NCBI GenBank assembly: GCA_963761755.1
Contig: CAVXIC010000028.1
Coordinates: forward strand, 78,781 to 142,780
DNA: 64,000 bases
Source of the DNA: CAJXVA01 sp963761755
Lineage (GTDB): Bacteria > Myxococcota_A > Polyangia > Nannocystales > Nannocystaceae
Direction: 5' to 3'
Position numbers and translations under genes: made by a program. Shown here piece after piece: positions 1-6,613 of the stretch. Numbering within the stretch: position 1 is the first letter of the stretch; every line of letters starts with the position of its first letter. Under the pieces are notes generated by a model. That model did not search any database. It had not been told where the DNA came from and saw nothing but the letters and a program-made list of their open reading frames with translations.

Positions 1-108
1 CTGACCGGGAATGCTCCGACCCTGGCGGCCCGAACGGACATCGTGGAAGCCGTCGAAGATGCCGGTTTCGTCGACCGCGTGGTCGACAAGATCGAGGTGG
101 GCGCTTGA
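1..108 (+). CDS. BON-domain protein, C-terminal fragment
   Basis: The window opens inside a reading frame of 35 codons that stops at TGA 106-108. The peptide has the alternating pattern of the last strand-helix-strand of a BON domain: a short strand (LTGNAP), a helix (ARTDIVEAVEDA) and a final strand (VVDKIEV). BON domains are found in periplasmic or envelope proteins such as OsmY. Only this piece is visible, so the number of domains and any signal peptide are unknown. Its stop overlaps a possible TTG start of the next small gene. Assignment rests on pattern only. Confidence 0.5.
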   Translation: MTGNAPTLAARTDIVEAVEDAGFVDRVVDKIEVGA

Positions 109-305
109 CCACGTCCGATGATCCGGCGGTTCGTCTCCGGCATCTGCTGCTCGACATCCCAGGGGCGAAGCCGCCCCGGACCTTTGCGGCTTGTCTTCGC
201 GAAGACAAGCCGCGCCATATCCGCGGATTCGTCCGCCGCCACCTCCTTCCTCGCCTCCGTGACGACATCGAACTCATCGATGCGAGGGTCGGAGCTCAAG
301 CTTGA
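105..305 (+). CDS. Small hypothetical protein, 66 aa
   Basis: A 66-residue frame starting at TTG 105, whose TTGA overlaps the preceding stop, a coupling seen repeatedly in this window. The peptide is Arg/Leu-rich and amphipathic (RHLLLDIPGAKPPRTF, then FVRRHLLPRLRDDIELI) with no recognised domain, signal peptide or membrane segment. It ends 29 bases before the ATG of the NtrC regulator. I do not recognise a family. It could be a chance frame in the spacer between the BON gene and the regulator. Confidence 0.4.
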   Translation: MTTSDDPAVRLRHLLLDIPGAKPPRTFAACLREDKPRHIRGFVRRHLLPRLRDDIELIDARVGAQA

Positions 306-320
306 AACTCTCCGTGCCGG

Positions 321-326
321 TACACT
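321..326 (+). promoter_or_regulatory. -10-like box TACACT, leaderless type
   Basis: TACACT preceded by GG ends 8 bases before the ATG at 335, leaving no space for a Shine-Dalgarno site. It supports that ATG over the upstream in-frame TTG at 302. One of a series of similar boxes in the window. Confidence 0.45.
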
Positions 327-334
327 CCAAGCGC

Positions 335-1699
335 ATGAAACCTCGACTGCTCATCGTCGACGACGACGAGACCGTCTGCGAATACTTCTCCGCCGTCCTC
401 GGCGAGGAGGGCTTCTCCTGTGACTGGGAGAGCGCCGCCCAAGACGCCCTCGCGCGCCTCCACGCCGAGCGTTACGACGTGTTGCTCACCGATCTCTCGA
501 TGAGCCCCATGGACGGGATCGAGCTCGCGAAAGCGGCGGCGGAGATTCACCCGACCCTCCCGGTCATCGTCGTCACCGGCCATACCGACGTGCAGTCGGC
601 GATCGAGGCGATCCGAGCGGGGGTCCACGACTTCATCCTCAAGCCGGTCGATCCCGCGGTGCTCCTGCACCAGGTCAAGAAGGCTGCGCACCAGGGCGCC
701 CTCGAGCAGCGGGTGTCGGCCCTGGAGGGAGAGCTCAATCGGGCTCGCGGCAACCACTCGATGCTCGGCGAGAGCGGCCGCATGCGAACGGTGCGAGAGC
801 TGATCGAACGCGTCTCGCGGTCCGATGTCAGCGTGCTCATCACCGGGGAGAGCGGTACGGGCAAGGAACTCGCGGCGCGAGCCATTCACGACACGTCTCC
901 TCGCGCGGGCGGTCCGTTCGTCGCGCTGAACTGTGCGGCCATTCCCGCCAACCTCATCGAGAGCGAGATGTTCGGCCACGTCAGAGGGGCGTTCACCGAC
1001 GCACGCAAGGACCGAGACGGCCTGTTCGTTCAGGCGCAGGGCGGTTCCATCTTCCTCGACGAGCTCGGGGAGATGCCGTCTGAAATGCAGCCGAAGCTGC
1101 TGCGCGCGCTTCAAGAGCGCATGGTGCGTCCCGTCGGCGGCGATCGAGAGCAACCGTTCGACGTTCGCATCATCACGGCGACCAACCGCGACCTCGAAGA
1201 TGAGGTCGAGGCCGGTCGCTTCCGCGAAGACCTCCTGTATCGCGTCGACGTCGTTCGCGTGGAGCTGCCGCCCCTGCGCGCGCGAGGCCGGGACATCCTG
1301 TTGCTCGCGCAGCACTTCCTGGGCAAGTACTCGCACCTGGGCCAGCAGACCGTCGCAGGGTTCTCGACGCAGGCCGCCGCGGCCCTTCTCGCCTACGACT
1401 GGCCGGGCAACGTTCGCGAGCTCGAAAACAGCATGGAGCGCGCGATGGCGCTCGCGCGCGACAGCGAGATTGCGCTGGCCGACCTGCCGCGAAAGGTCCG
1501 CGACTACCGCAGCGATCGCATCGGAATCGACGATCACGAATCCGACGAGCTCCTCACGCTCGAGCAAGTTGAAGCTCGCTACATCCGTAGGGTGATGAAG
1601 GCCGTCGAGGGAAACAAGAGCCAGGCCGCTCGCGTGCTCGGGCTCGACCGGCGGAGCCTGTATCGCCGGCTCGACAAGTATGAGGTGGGTGCCTCGTGA
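335..1699 (+). CDS. NtrC-family sigma-54-dependent response regulator
   Basis: 454-aa transcriptional activator with the full NtrC layout. The receiver domain (1-120) has the acidic pair DD at 9-10, phospho-acceptor D53 and K103. The AAA+ domain has Walker A GESGTGKE (171-178), the sigma-54 contact loop as GAFTDA (218-223) instead of the usual GAFTGA, and Walker B IFLDELGE. The C-terminus is a Fis-type helix-turn-helix (NKSQAARVLGLDRRSLYRRL). It should remodel RNA polymerase-sigma54 once phosphorylated. The start at ATG 335 gives a normal receiver N-terminus. Its stop overlaps the GTG of the histidine kinase, so the two form a cognate unit. Confidence 0.93.
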   Translation: MKPRLLIVDDDETVCEYFSAVLGEEGFSCDWESAAQDALARLHAERYDVLLTDLSMSPMDGIELAKAAAEIHPTLPVIVVTGHTDVQSAIEAIRAGVHDFILKPVDPAVLLHQVKKAAHQGALEQRVSALEGELNRARGNHSMLGESGRMRTVRELIERVSRSDVSVLITGESGTGKELAARAIHDTSPRAGGPFVALNCAAIPANLIESEMFGHVRGAFTDARKDRDGLFVQAQGGSIFLDELGEMPSEMQPKLLRALQERMVRPVGGDREQPFDVRIITATNRDLEDEVEAGRFREDLLYRVDVVRVELPPLRARGRDILLLAQHFLGKYSHLGQQTVAGFSTQAAAALLAYDWPGNVRELENSMERAMALARDSEIALADLPRKVRDYRSDRIGIDDHESDELLTLEQVEARYIRRVMKAVEGNKSQAARVLGLDRRSLYRRLDKYEVGAS

Positions 1700-2370
1700 C
1701 TGCCAAAGCCGAGGTGAGACTCGACGCTCAGGTGGCAAACCGGCTCGCCCACGAGGTCCGCTCGCCCCTGGGTGTCATCGTCGGCGCGTTGGAGCAGGTC
1801 GCCAAGGACCCAAACCAGGCTGGACACGCCGCGCAGCTCGTGACGCTTGCGCGGCGTTCGTGCGCTCGGCTCGACCGCCTCACCCGCCGCCTCGATCGCT
1901 TGGGCGAGGTGCCCGCGGCCGATGACGGTGGCGCCCCGGTCGCCCTCGACGTCGTCGTCGAACAGGCGGTCGCCCGGGTCCAGCGAGAGCTCCGCCGAGC
2001 CAAGGTCGAGGTTCGCCTCGAGCTGCCCAGCGAGTCGTCGCCCATCGCCGCACCGACTGCGCTCGCCCTGGAAGTGGCCCTCGACGAAGTCGTGCACAAC
2101 GCGCTGGTACACGCGCGCCTGGAGGTGACGGTACACGTCCAAGTGGACGCGGAGCGCGTCACCGTCCTGGTCCGCGACGATGGCGATGGTTTCGACCAAG
2201 CGGTCATTACTGCCCATCCCTGTCACCAGACCGGCAGCAAACGTGGGCTCGGTCTCGGGCTCCTCACCGCGCATCGCTGGTGCGACGCCGTCGGTGGCAC
2301 CGTCGTCCCTCAAACAGAGGAGACCGGCGGTCTCGTCACCATCAACCTTCCAACCCGTACAGTCCCTTGA
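1696..2370 (+). CDS. Small soluble histidine kinase
   Basis: 224-aa kinase without a sensor or membrane domain. The HisKA part has H19 in the H-box (LAHEVRSPLG); the HATPase_c part has the N-box (EVVHNALVHA, N135), G1 (DDGDGF, 161-166) and G2 (KRGLGLGL). The start is GTG 1696, overlapping the stop of the NtrC gene (GTGA), and its own stop overlaps the TTG start of the next gene. It therefore probably phosphorylates the upstream regulator and/or the downstream receiver. The signal input is not visible: no PAS, GAF or transmembrane segment is present, so it may take its cue from a partner protein. Confidence 0.85.
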   Translation: MTAKAEVRLDAQVANRLAHEVRSPLGVIVGALEQVAKDPNQAGHAAQLVTLARRSCARLDRLTRRLDRLGEVPAADDGGAPVALDVVVEQAVARVQRELRRAKVEVRLELPSESSPIAAPTALALEVALDEVVHNALVHARLEVTVHVQVDAERVTVLVRDDGDGFDQAVITAHPCHQTGSKRGLGLGLLTAHRWCDAVGGTVVPQTEETGGLVTINLPTRTVP

Positions 2371-3050
2371 CCCTTTCAGACGACGCGATCGAGCGGCTGG
2401 TGGCCGAGCTGGGGCACGAGCTGCGCAACCCCTTGGCTGCGCTACAGCTCGCCACTCAGGACCTTGCAGACTGCCGCGACTGCGAAGATGCGTCGAAGCG
2501 TGTCATCGAGCGGCAGGTCGGTCGACTTTGCGACGTCGTCGAACAACTGATCGCTGGTGTCGCGAAAGCTGCCGACTTCGACACCGGCACCCTCGACGCA
2601 CGGGTGCTGACGTCGGCGATCCTCCCGCGTCCCCCCGTCTCGTCCCCGGCCACCCCACTGCCCCAGACCTCGATGAACGTCATCATCATCGATGACAATG
2701 AGGACGCGGCGGCCATGCTGGCGTTGGTGCTTCAGGGGCGCGGTGCCACCTGCACGGTTCTTCACGACGGCGAGCAGGGCGTGGAAGCAATGTCCGAGCA
2801 GCGCTTCGATCTCGCGATCGTAGACATCGGACTTCCGGGGATCGACGGATTCGAGGTCGCGGAGCAGGTCGGCGGCCTGGCGACGAAGCCTGGTCGGATC
2901 GTTGCCCTCAGTGGCTACGGTCAGGCGCGGGTGCGAGACCGAGCCCGGAATGCGGGCTTCGATGCGTACTACGTCAAGCCGCTCTCGACCGAAGCGCTTG
3001 CTACACTGCTGAAGCCCCCACTGCTGAAGCCCCCACTGCTGAAGCCCTGA
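2367..3050 (+). CDS. HisKA dimerisation-receiver hybrid lacking an ATPase domain
   Basis: 227-aa protein starting at TTG 2367 (TTGA overlap with the kinase stop). Residues 8-65 resemble a HisKA helical hairpin with H17 (ELGHELRNPLAAL), but there is no HATPase_c domain: a Pro-rich linker (86-102) leads straight into a receiver domain (103-210) with acidic DD 109-110, phospho-acceptor D153 and K204. It may act as a phosphotransfer/receiver element trans-phosphorylated by the neighbouring kinase. The C-terminus is an odd LLKPP tandem repeat that replaces the end of the last receiver helix. What is seen is the domain order; the phosphorelay role is inference. Confidence 0.75.
   Translation: MTLSDDAIERLVAELGHELRNPLAALQLATQDLADCRDCEDASKRVIERQVGRLCDVVEQLIAGVAKAADFDTGTLDARVLTSAILPRPPVSSPATPLPQTSMNVIIIDDNEDAAAMLALVLQGRGATCTVLHDGEQGVEAMSEQRFDLAIVDIGLPGIDGFEVAEQVGGLATKPGRIVALSGYGQARVRDRARNAGFDAYYVKPLSTEALATLLKPPLLKPPLLKP
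3006..3050 (+). repeat. 15-bp tandem repeat, three copies, containing the stop codon
   Basis: Unit CTGCTGAAGCCCCCA is repeated three times in frame, encoding LLKPP units; the third copy differs at its end and creates the TGA stop. Copy-number change would lengthen or shorten the tail of the receiver protein without shifting frame. Confidence 0.85.
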
Positions 3051-3133
3051 GCGGCTCCGCACGGTTGTGCGAACGTGGGCACGAGGCTGCATCATGCATC
3101 GCTCTGTGCCGTCGTGTTCGACATCCTGACGAT

Positions 3134-3149
3134 TGGCATGCGGCCTGCA
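3134..3149 (+). promoter_or_regulatory. Sigma-54-like -24/-12 sequence
   Basis: TGGCATGCGGCCTGCA has GG and GC separated by exactly ten bases and is close to the sigma-54 consensus. It lies just downstream of an NtrC operon and just upstream of the OmpA lipoprotein gene. Against it: the predicted start of transcription would fall only about four bases before the ATG at 3164, cutting off the GGGAG ribosome binding site. Treated as a weak candidate. Confidence 0.25.
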
Positions 3150-3163
3150 CATGACTTGGGAGC

Positions 3164-3748
3164 ATGACGAACAAGATTGCTCTTCTTCCCATCGTTGCCG
3201 CTCTCGCCGCGTGCAGCGCTTCGGTCAGCAAGGACTCGGCTGCCCCCGAGCCCGATGACTCCCAGAACACCGCCGTCGTGAAGCCGGCTTCGGTTACCGA
3301 GCCCGCCCCGAGCGTCGACCCGGTCGTCGCCGAGCGCATGAATATGCAGATGGCGACCCACAGGGTCGTCTACACCGACCGAGACCCCTTCGTCGAACCC
3401 ACGCTGAGTGAAGCGTGCGGCTGGGAGGGCCCGACGATGTATTTCTCCACCGACAGCGCAAAGCTCGGCCTCGTCGCCGACGTGAAGGTGGAGGCGCTCG
3501 CAACCTGCCTGAAGCAGGATGCGCTACGCGATGAACCGGTGATCGTGGTCGGATACGCCGACGAGCGCGGGGACGAATACTACAACTTGGAGCTGGGCCT
3601 CGAACGCGCCAACAAGGTGAAGAAGGCGTTGGTCGGCGAGGGCGTCTCCGCAGATCGGGTCGAGACCTACTCGCGTGGCGAGTACATGGATGACCCTGAC
3701 GACGCACTGCAAGCGGATCGACGTGCCCTCGTGAAGCTGGACCGGTAG
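3164..3748 (+). CDS. OmpA-family lipoprotein
   Basis: 194-aa lipoprotein with lipobox LAAC (Cys17), a short acidic linker and a C-terminal OmpA/Pal-type domain from about residue 80. The motif region reads VVGYADERGDEYYNLELGLE followed by RANKVKKALVGEG, matching the peptidoglycan-binding NhTDxxGxxxxNxxLSxxRA pattern in a divergent form. It should sit at the outer membrane and bind peptidoglycan non-covalently. GGGAG lies about 4 bases before the ATG, a rather tight spacing. The next gene follows after 15 bases, suggesting joint transcription of a small envelope/stress group. Confidence 0.8.
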   Translation: MTNKIALLPIVAALAACSASVSKDSAAPEPDDSQNTAVVKPASVTEPAPSVDPVVAERMNMQMATHRVVYTDRDPFVEPTLSEACGWEGPTMYFSTDSAKLGLVADVKVEALATCLKQDALRDEPVIVVGYADERGDEYYNLELGLERANKVKKALVGEGVSADRVETYSRGEYMDDPDDALQADRRALVKLDR

Positions 3749-3763
3749 GAAGGAAACGAACAC

Positions 3764-4228
3764 ATGAAATTCTCCATCCTCTTTCGTAGCCCCGACGCTG
3801 CCCGACGCGCGCAGCAAGAACTCACGTCCAGCGGACTCTTGCATTGGGACGACGTGACGTCGATCCACGATCGCGAGATCCGCGTCGACAAGCTCCCGCT
3901 GACGCACACCAGCGCGCGCTCTGGTGCGCTCTTGGGCGGAGTGGTCGTCGGCGTCATCTCAGCGCTCGTCCTGGCCGGAGTCGCGACGATCAACGAGACC
4001 GGTTTCAGCCCGGTCGCGGCGGTCGCGTTCGGGCTCGCCATCGGCGCGCTGTACGGAGGCGTCTTCGGTGCCATCGCCTACTCGACCCGTCCGGCCGCGT
4101 TCATTCGCCGCCAGCGAGAGCGACTCGTTCAAGGTGCCGCGCTCTTGGTCTGCGAGATTGAGGATCCCACCCGGGCAGCCCGCGTTCAGGACCGTCTCAA
4201 CAACGTTCCGGGCGCCCTTCCAACCTAG
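3764..4228 (+). CDS. Two-helix membrane protein, stress-protein-like
   Basis: 154-aa protein with a cytoplasmic N-terminal alpha/beta part, two hydrophobic Gly/Ala-rich segments (about residues 50-75 and 83-107, with GALLGGVVVG and GLAIGALYGGVFGA) and a charged C-terminal part resembling a second alpha/beta unit. The layout is like general-stress membrane proteins of the DUF1269 / GsiB-17M-like type with glycine-zipper helices; the function is unknown. AGGAAGG lies 11 bases before the ATG, one of the clearer ribosome binding sites in the window. Neighbours are an OmpA lipoprotein and a ferritin-like protein. Confidence 0.6.
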   Translation: MKFSILFRSPDAARRAQQELTSSGLLHWDDVTSIHDREIRVDKLPLTHTSARSGALLGGVVVGVISALVLAGVATINETGFSPVAAVAFGLAIGALYGGVFGAIAYSTRPAAFIRRQRERLVQGAALLVCEIEDPTRAARVQDRLNNVPGALPT

Positions 4229-4234
4229 TATAAG
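4229..4234 (+). promoter_or_regulatory. -10-like box TATAAG, leaderless type
   Basis: TAGTATAAG lies directly at the stop of the previous gene; the TATAAG element ends 6 bases before GTG 4241, with no ribosome binding site between. Confidence 0.35.
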
Positions 4235-4240
4235 GGGCTC

Positions 4241-4705
4241 GTGACGAACGACGTCGACAACTCGCCTCTGCTTCACACCTTGACGCAAGACCTCGAGGCG
4301 CTCAACGAACTGCTCCGCGGTGAACTCGCCGCTGTCGCGACCTACGAGCAGTGCATCGAAGCGCTCGACGACGAGGTTATCGCCACAGCCTTGCAAGACC
4401 TTCTCTCCTCTCACATGCAGCGCCGAGACCAACTCGTCAACCGCCTCAGGCTAATGGGGGACGAACCCGACCATAGCCCTGGCCTGTGGGGAGCGTTCGC
4501 GCAGCTGGTCGAGGGCGGTGCCGCCCTGCTCGGCGACAAGATCGCTCTGGAGGCGCTCGAGTCGGGCGAGCTCCACGGCCTGCGCCTGTATCACGACACC
4601 GAGGTCGTCCACGTCGAGACCCGCCAGTTCATCGACACCCATCTGCTTCCCGAGCAGGAGCGCACCCGCGCCGCGCTCGGAAAGATCGTACGAGCGATCG
4701 CATGA
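4241..4705 (+). CDS. Ferritin-like protein (DUF2383-type)
   Basis: 154-aa all-helical protein with a GTG start. The pattern of a DUF2383/PA2169-like four-helix bundle is visible: LNELLRGELAAVATYEQCI in helix 1, LLSSHMQRRDQLVNRL in helix 2, IALEALESGELHGLRLY in helix 3 and a terminal helix with LLPEQERTRAAL. The E and H residues could form a metal site as in other ferritin-like proteins, but this is inference. It overlaps the next small gene by ATGA, so the two are translationally coupled. Confidence 0.7.
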   Translation: MTNDVDNSPLLHTLTQDLEALNELLRGELAAVATYEQCIEALDDEVIATALQDLLSSHMQRRDQLVNRLRLMGDEPDHSPGLWGAFAQLVEGGAALLGDKIALEALESGELHGLRLYHDTEVVHVETRQFIDTHLLPEQERTRAALGKIVRAIA

Positions 4706-4896
4706 AAGAACGCAAGCTACCGCCACCCAATCCTCCTGACGAGATCGGCCCGAAGAAGACGCCGCCACCGGTCTCCGATCCCTCGCCGTACGATCCCGAT
4801 GACCCGCGAGGTGCTCCGGTGAAGACTCCGGATCCGCGCCCCGACGAGCACGACGACCCCGACGATCCCGGGGATCCCGAACCCACTCGCCGATAG
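4702..4896 (+). CDS. Short Pro/Asp-rich protein, 64 aa
   Basis: The start ATG 4702 overlaps the TGA of the ferritin-like gene (ATGA), which is the main evidence that it is real. The 64 residues are almost entirely Pro, Asp, Lys, Glu and Arg (LPPPNPPDEIGPKKTPPP, later DEHDDPDDPGDPEP), so the chain should be disordered. No signal peptide or known domain. I do not recognise a family; the composition is what one expects of a small charged linker-like protein. Confidence 0.55.
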   Translation: MKERKLPPPNPPDEIGPKKTPPPVSDPSPYDPDDPRGAPVKTPDPRPDEHDDPDDPGDPEPTRR

Positions 4897-4978
4897 TTGA
4901 CCGGGCCGGCCCCATGTCGCTTATGGTGGGCGCCGCCATGAACGATCAAACGCGGGAGGCCGGCGGAGCGCCGGAGTC

Positions 4979-6400
4979 ATGGGCCTGAAACTCTTTCTGA
5001 CCGCCCTGTTCGTCGTGTTCAACGCGTTCTTCGTTGCCGCGGAGTTCTCGTTGGTCAAGATTCGGATTAGCCGAGTCCAGACGCTCGCCGCCCAGGGCAA
5101 TCTTCGCGCGAAGCGGGTCGTCGCGATGATGGCCGACCTGGATCTCTACCTGTCGGCATGTCAGCTCGGCATTACCGTGGCCAGCCTCGTGCTGGGGTAC
5201 CTGGCCGAGCCCGCCTTCGCCGACCTCATCGTGACGATTGCGGCCAAACTCGGCCTGACCGTCGCGGATACCGGAATCGTTCACATCGTCGCCTTCGGCC
5301 TTGCCCTGACGATCGTGACGGTGCTGCACATGGTGCTCGGAGAGCAGGCACCCAAGATTTGGGCGATCCAGACGGCGGAGAACACCGCGCTCCTCCTTTC
5401 CGGACCCCTGCGTGTCTTCACGGTCGTGCTGAGCCCGCTCATCCGCGGGGTCAACGCGATGTCCAACGGGCTGCTGCAGCTGCTGGGGCTCGAGGCCGGC
5501 CACGGTGAGCACGACACGGACGTCCGAGAACTCAAGGGCATCATCGGCGCCGCCGCGTCCGCGGGCAACATCTCGGCGCGGCAGAGGATGTTCGCCGAGA
5601 ACATCCTGGACCTCATCAAGCTCGAGGTTCGGCACGTGATGCTGCCTCGCACCGAGGTCCGCTACCTCGAGGTTAGCGACGCCGTGCACAGCAGCGTCGA
5701 ACGCATCGGCGCGCTGGGTCACTCTCGATGGCCGCTCACCCGCGGTGGCCTCGACGACGTCATCGGCATCGTCCTCGCACGTGATCTTCTTCGAACGATG
5801 GTCTCAGGTGCGGAGGTCGACCTTGAAACCATCGCGCGAGAGCCTCTATACGTCCCCGACACCCAGCCGCTGTCTCGGTTCATCGCCGAGTCGCAGCAGA
5901 CGGGCCACCAGTCGGCGTTCGTCCAAGACGAGCACGGCACGATCGTCGGCATGGTGTTCCTCGAGGACGCGCTCGAAGAGATCGTGGGTCCCCTGGCGGA
6001 CGAACACGACGAGATCCCCCCCGACGCGTCCGTGCGAGTCGGTCGCGCGCTCGTCATGGACGGCTCGGTCTCCCTGCCCGAAGCGGGCTCCGTGCTCGGC
6101 GTGGAGCTGGGCGACGAGCACGACACCGTCGGCGGCCTGCTCGTCTCTCTCCTCGGACGGCTCCCGCGAAAGGGCGACCAGGTCGTGGTCGAGGGCTTCG
6201 ACGCCAAGATTCTGCAGATCGGCAAGCGCCGCAGCATCGCGCGCGTGAAGTTCGTGAGCCGCGGACAGCCGGCGGAGGGCGAGCCGGACACCGATGAAGA
6301 CTCGGACGACGCTCCTGCCGACGCGATTGCCGAGGCCACTGCCACTGCCACTGCCACTGCCACTGCCAACGAGGCGAGCGCAAAAAAAGGCGACCGCTGA
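4979..6400 (+). CDS. CNNM/HlyC-CorC family membrane protein
   Basis: 473-aa protein with the standard order: DUF21 transmembrane domain (1-195, beginning GLKLFLTALFVVFNAFFVAA), a CBS-domain pair (about 205-335) and a CorC/HlyC transporter-associated domain (about 345-430). Family members are implicated in Mg2+/Co2+ efflux or resistance. The C-terminal 45 residues are low-complexity and end in repeated Ala-Thr. An upstream ATG at 4938 is out of frame, so ATG 4979 is used. The stop codon sits in the loop of a terminator hairpin that serves the opposite strand. Confidence 0.88.
   Translation: MGLKLFLTALFVVFNAFFVAAEFSLVKIRISRVQTLAAQGNLRAKRVVAMMADLDLYLSACQLGITVASLVLGYLAEPAFADLIVTIAAKLGLTVADTGIVHIVAFGLALTIVTVLHMVLGEQAPKIWAIQTAENTALLLSGPLRVFTVVLSPLIRGVNAMSNGLLQLLGLEAGHGEHDTDVRELKGIIGAAASAGNISARQRMFAENILDLIKLEVRHVMLPRTEVRYLEVSDAVHSSVERIGALGHSRWPLTRGGLDDVIGIVLARDLLRTMVSGAEVDLETIAREPLYVPDTQPLSRFIAESQQTGHQSAFVQDEHGTIVGMVFLEDALEEIVGPLADEHDEIPPDASVRVGRALVMDGSVSLPEAGSVLGVELGDEHDTVGGLLVSLLGRLPRKGDQVVVEGFDAKILQIGKRRSIARVKFVSRGQPAEGEPDTDEDSDDAPADAIAEATATATATATANEASAKKGDR
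6335..6368 (+). repeat. 6-bp tandem repeat (GCCACT)5 in coding sequence
   Basis: Five perfect GCCACT units plus a partial one encode an Ala-Thr run near the C-terminus of the CNNM-type protein. Being a multiple of three, slippage would alter length only. Confidence 0.9.
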
Positions 6401-6410
6401 AGCGGTCGCC
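6382..6410 (-). terminator. Rho-independent terminator of the tRNA-Arg gene
   Basis: Perfect 10-bp inverted repeat (6389-6398 with 6401-6410) and seven A residues at 6382-6388, which read as a T-run on the minus strand. It lies 3 bases past the end of the minus-strand tRNA. The loop coincides with the TGA stop of the plus-strand gene, so the hairpin is built into the end of that reading frame. Confidence 0.9.
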
Positions 6411-6413
6411 CGA

Positions 6414-6487
6414 TGCACCCGGAAGGATTCGAACCTCCGGCCCTCTGGTTCGAAGCCAGATGCTCTATCCAGCTGAGCTACGAGTGC
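6414..6487 (-). tRNA. tRNA-Arg (anticodon TCG)
   Basis: 74-nt cloverleaf on the minus strand. The acceptor stem GCACTCG pairs with CGGGTGC (one G-T pair); the D arm has AGCTCAGCTGGATAGAG; the anticodon stem TCTGG/CCAGA encloses the loop CTTCGAA with anticodon TCG (reads CGA); the T arm has GGAGG-TTCGAATC-CTTCC. The discriminator is A and the CCA end is not encoded. Followed at once by a strong terminator, so it is a single-gene unit lying between two plus-strand genes. Confidence 0.96.
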
Positions 6488-6613
6488 AAGGCTGGCGAGG
6501 TTGACTCGGCTTGGCACCGGCGTCAAGCCACAGATGGGGTTGCCAATCGAGTGGTTCCGCTCCACCATCCGTCCGGTGTCGCGCTACTCACGCATCGTTG
6601 AGAGGCTGAGGCC

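Noticed and set aside
302..334. TTG 302 as the start of the NtrC regulator
   Set aside because: It would add 11 residues before the normal receiver start; the TACACT box before ATG 335 explains that ATG better.
3134..3149. Firm sigma-54 promoter for the OmpA lipoprotein
   Set aside because: Sequence match is good but the predicted start would cut off the ribosome binding site; kept only as a weak candidate.
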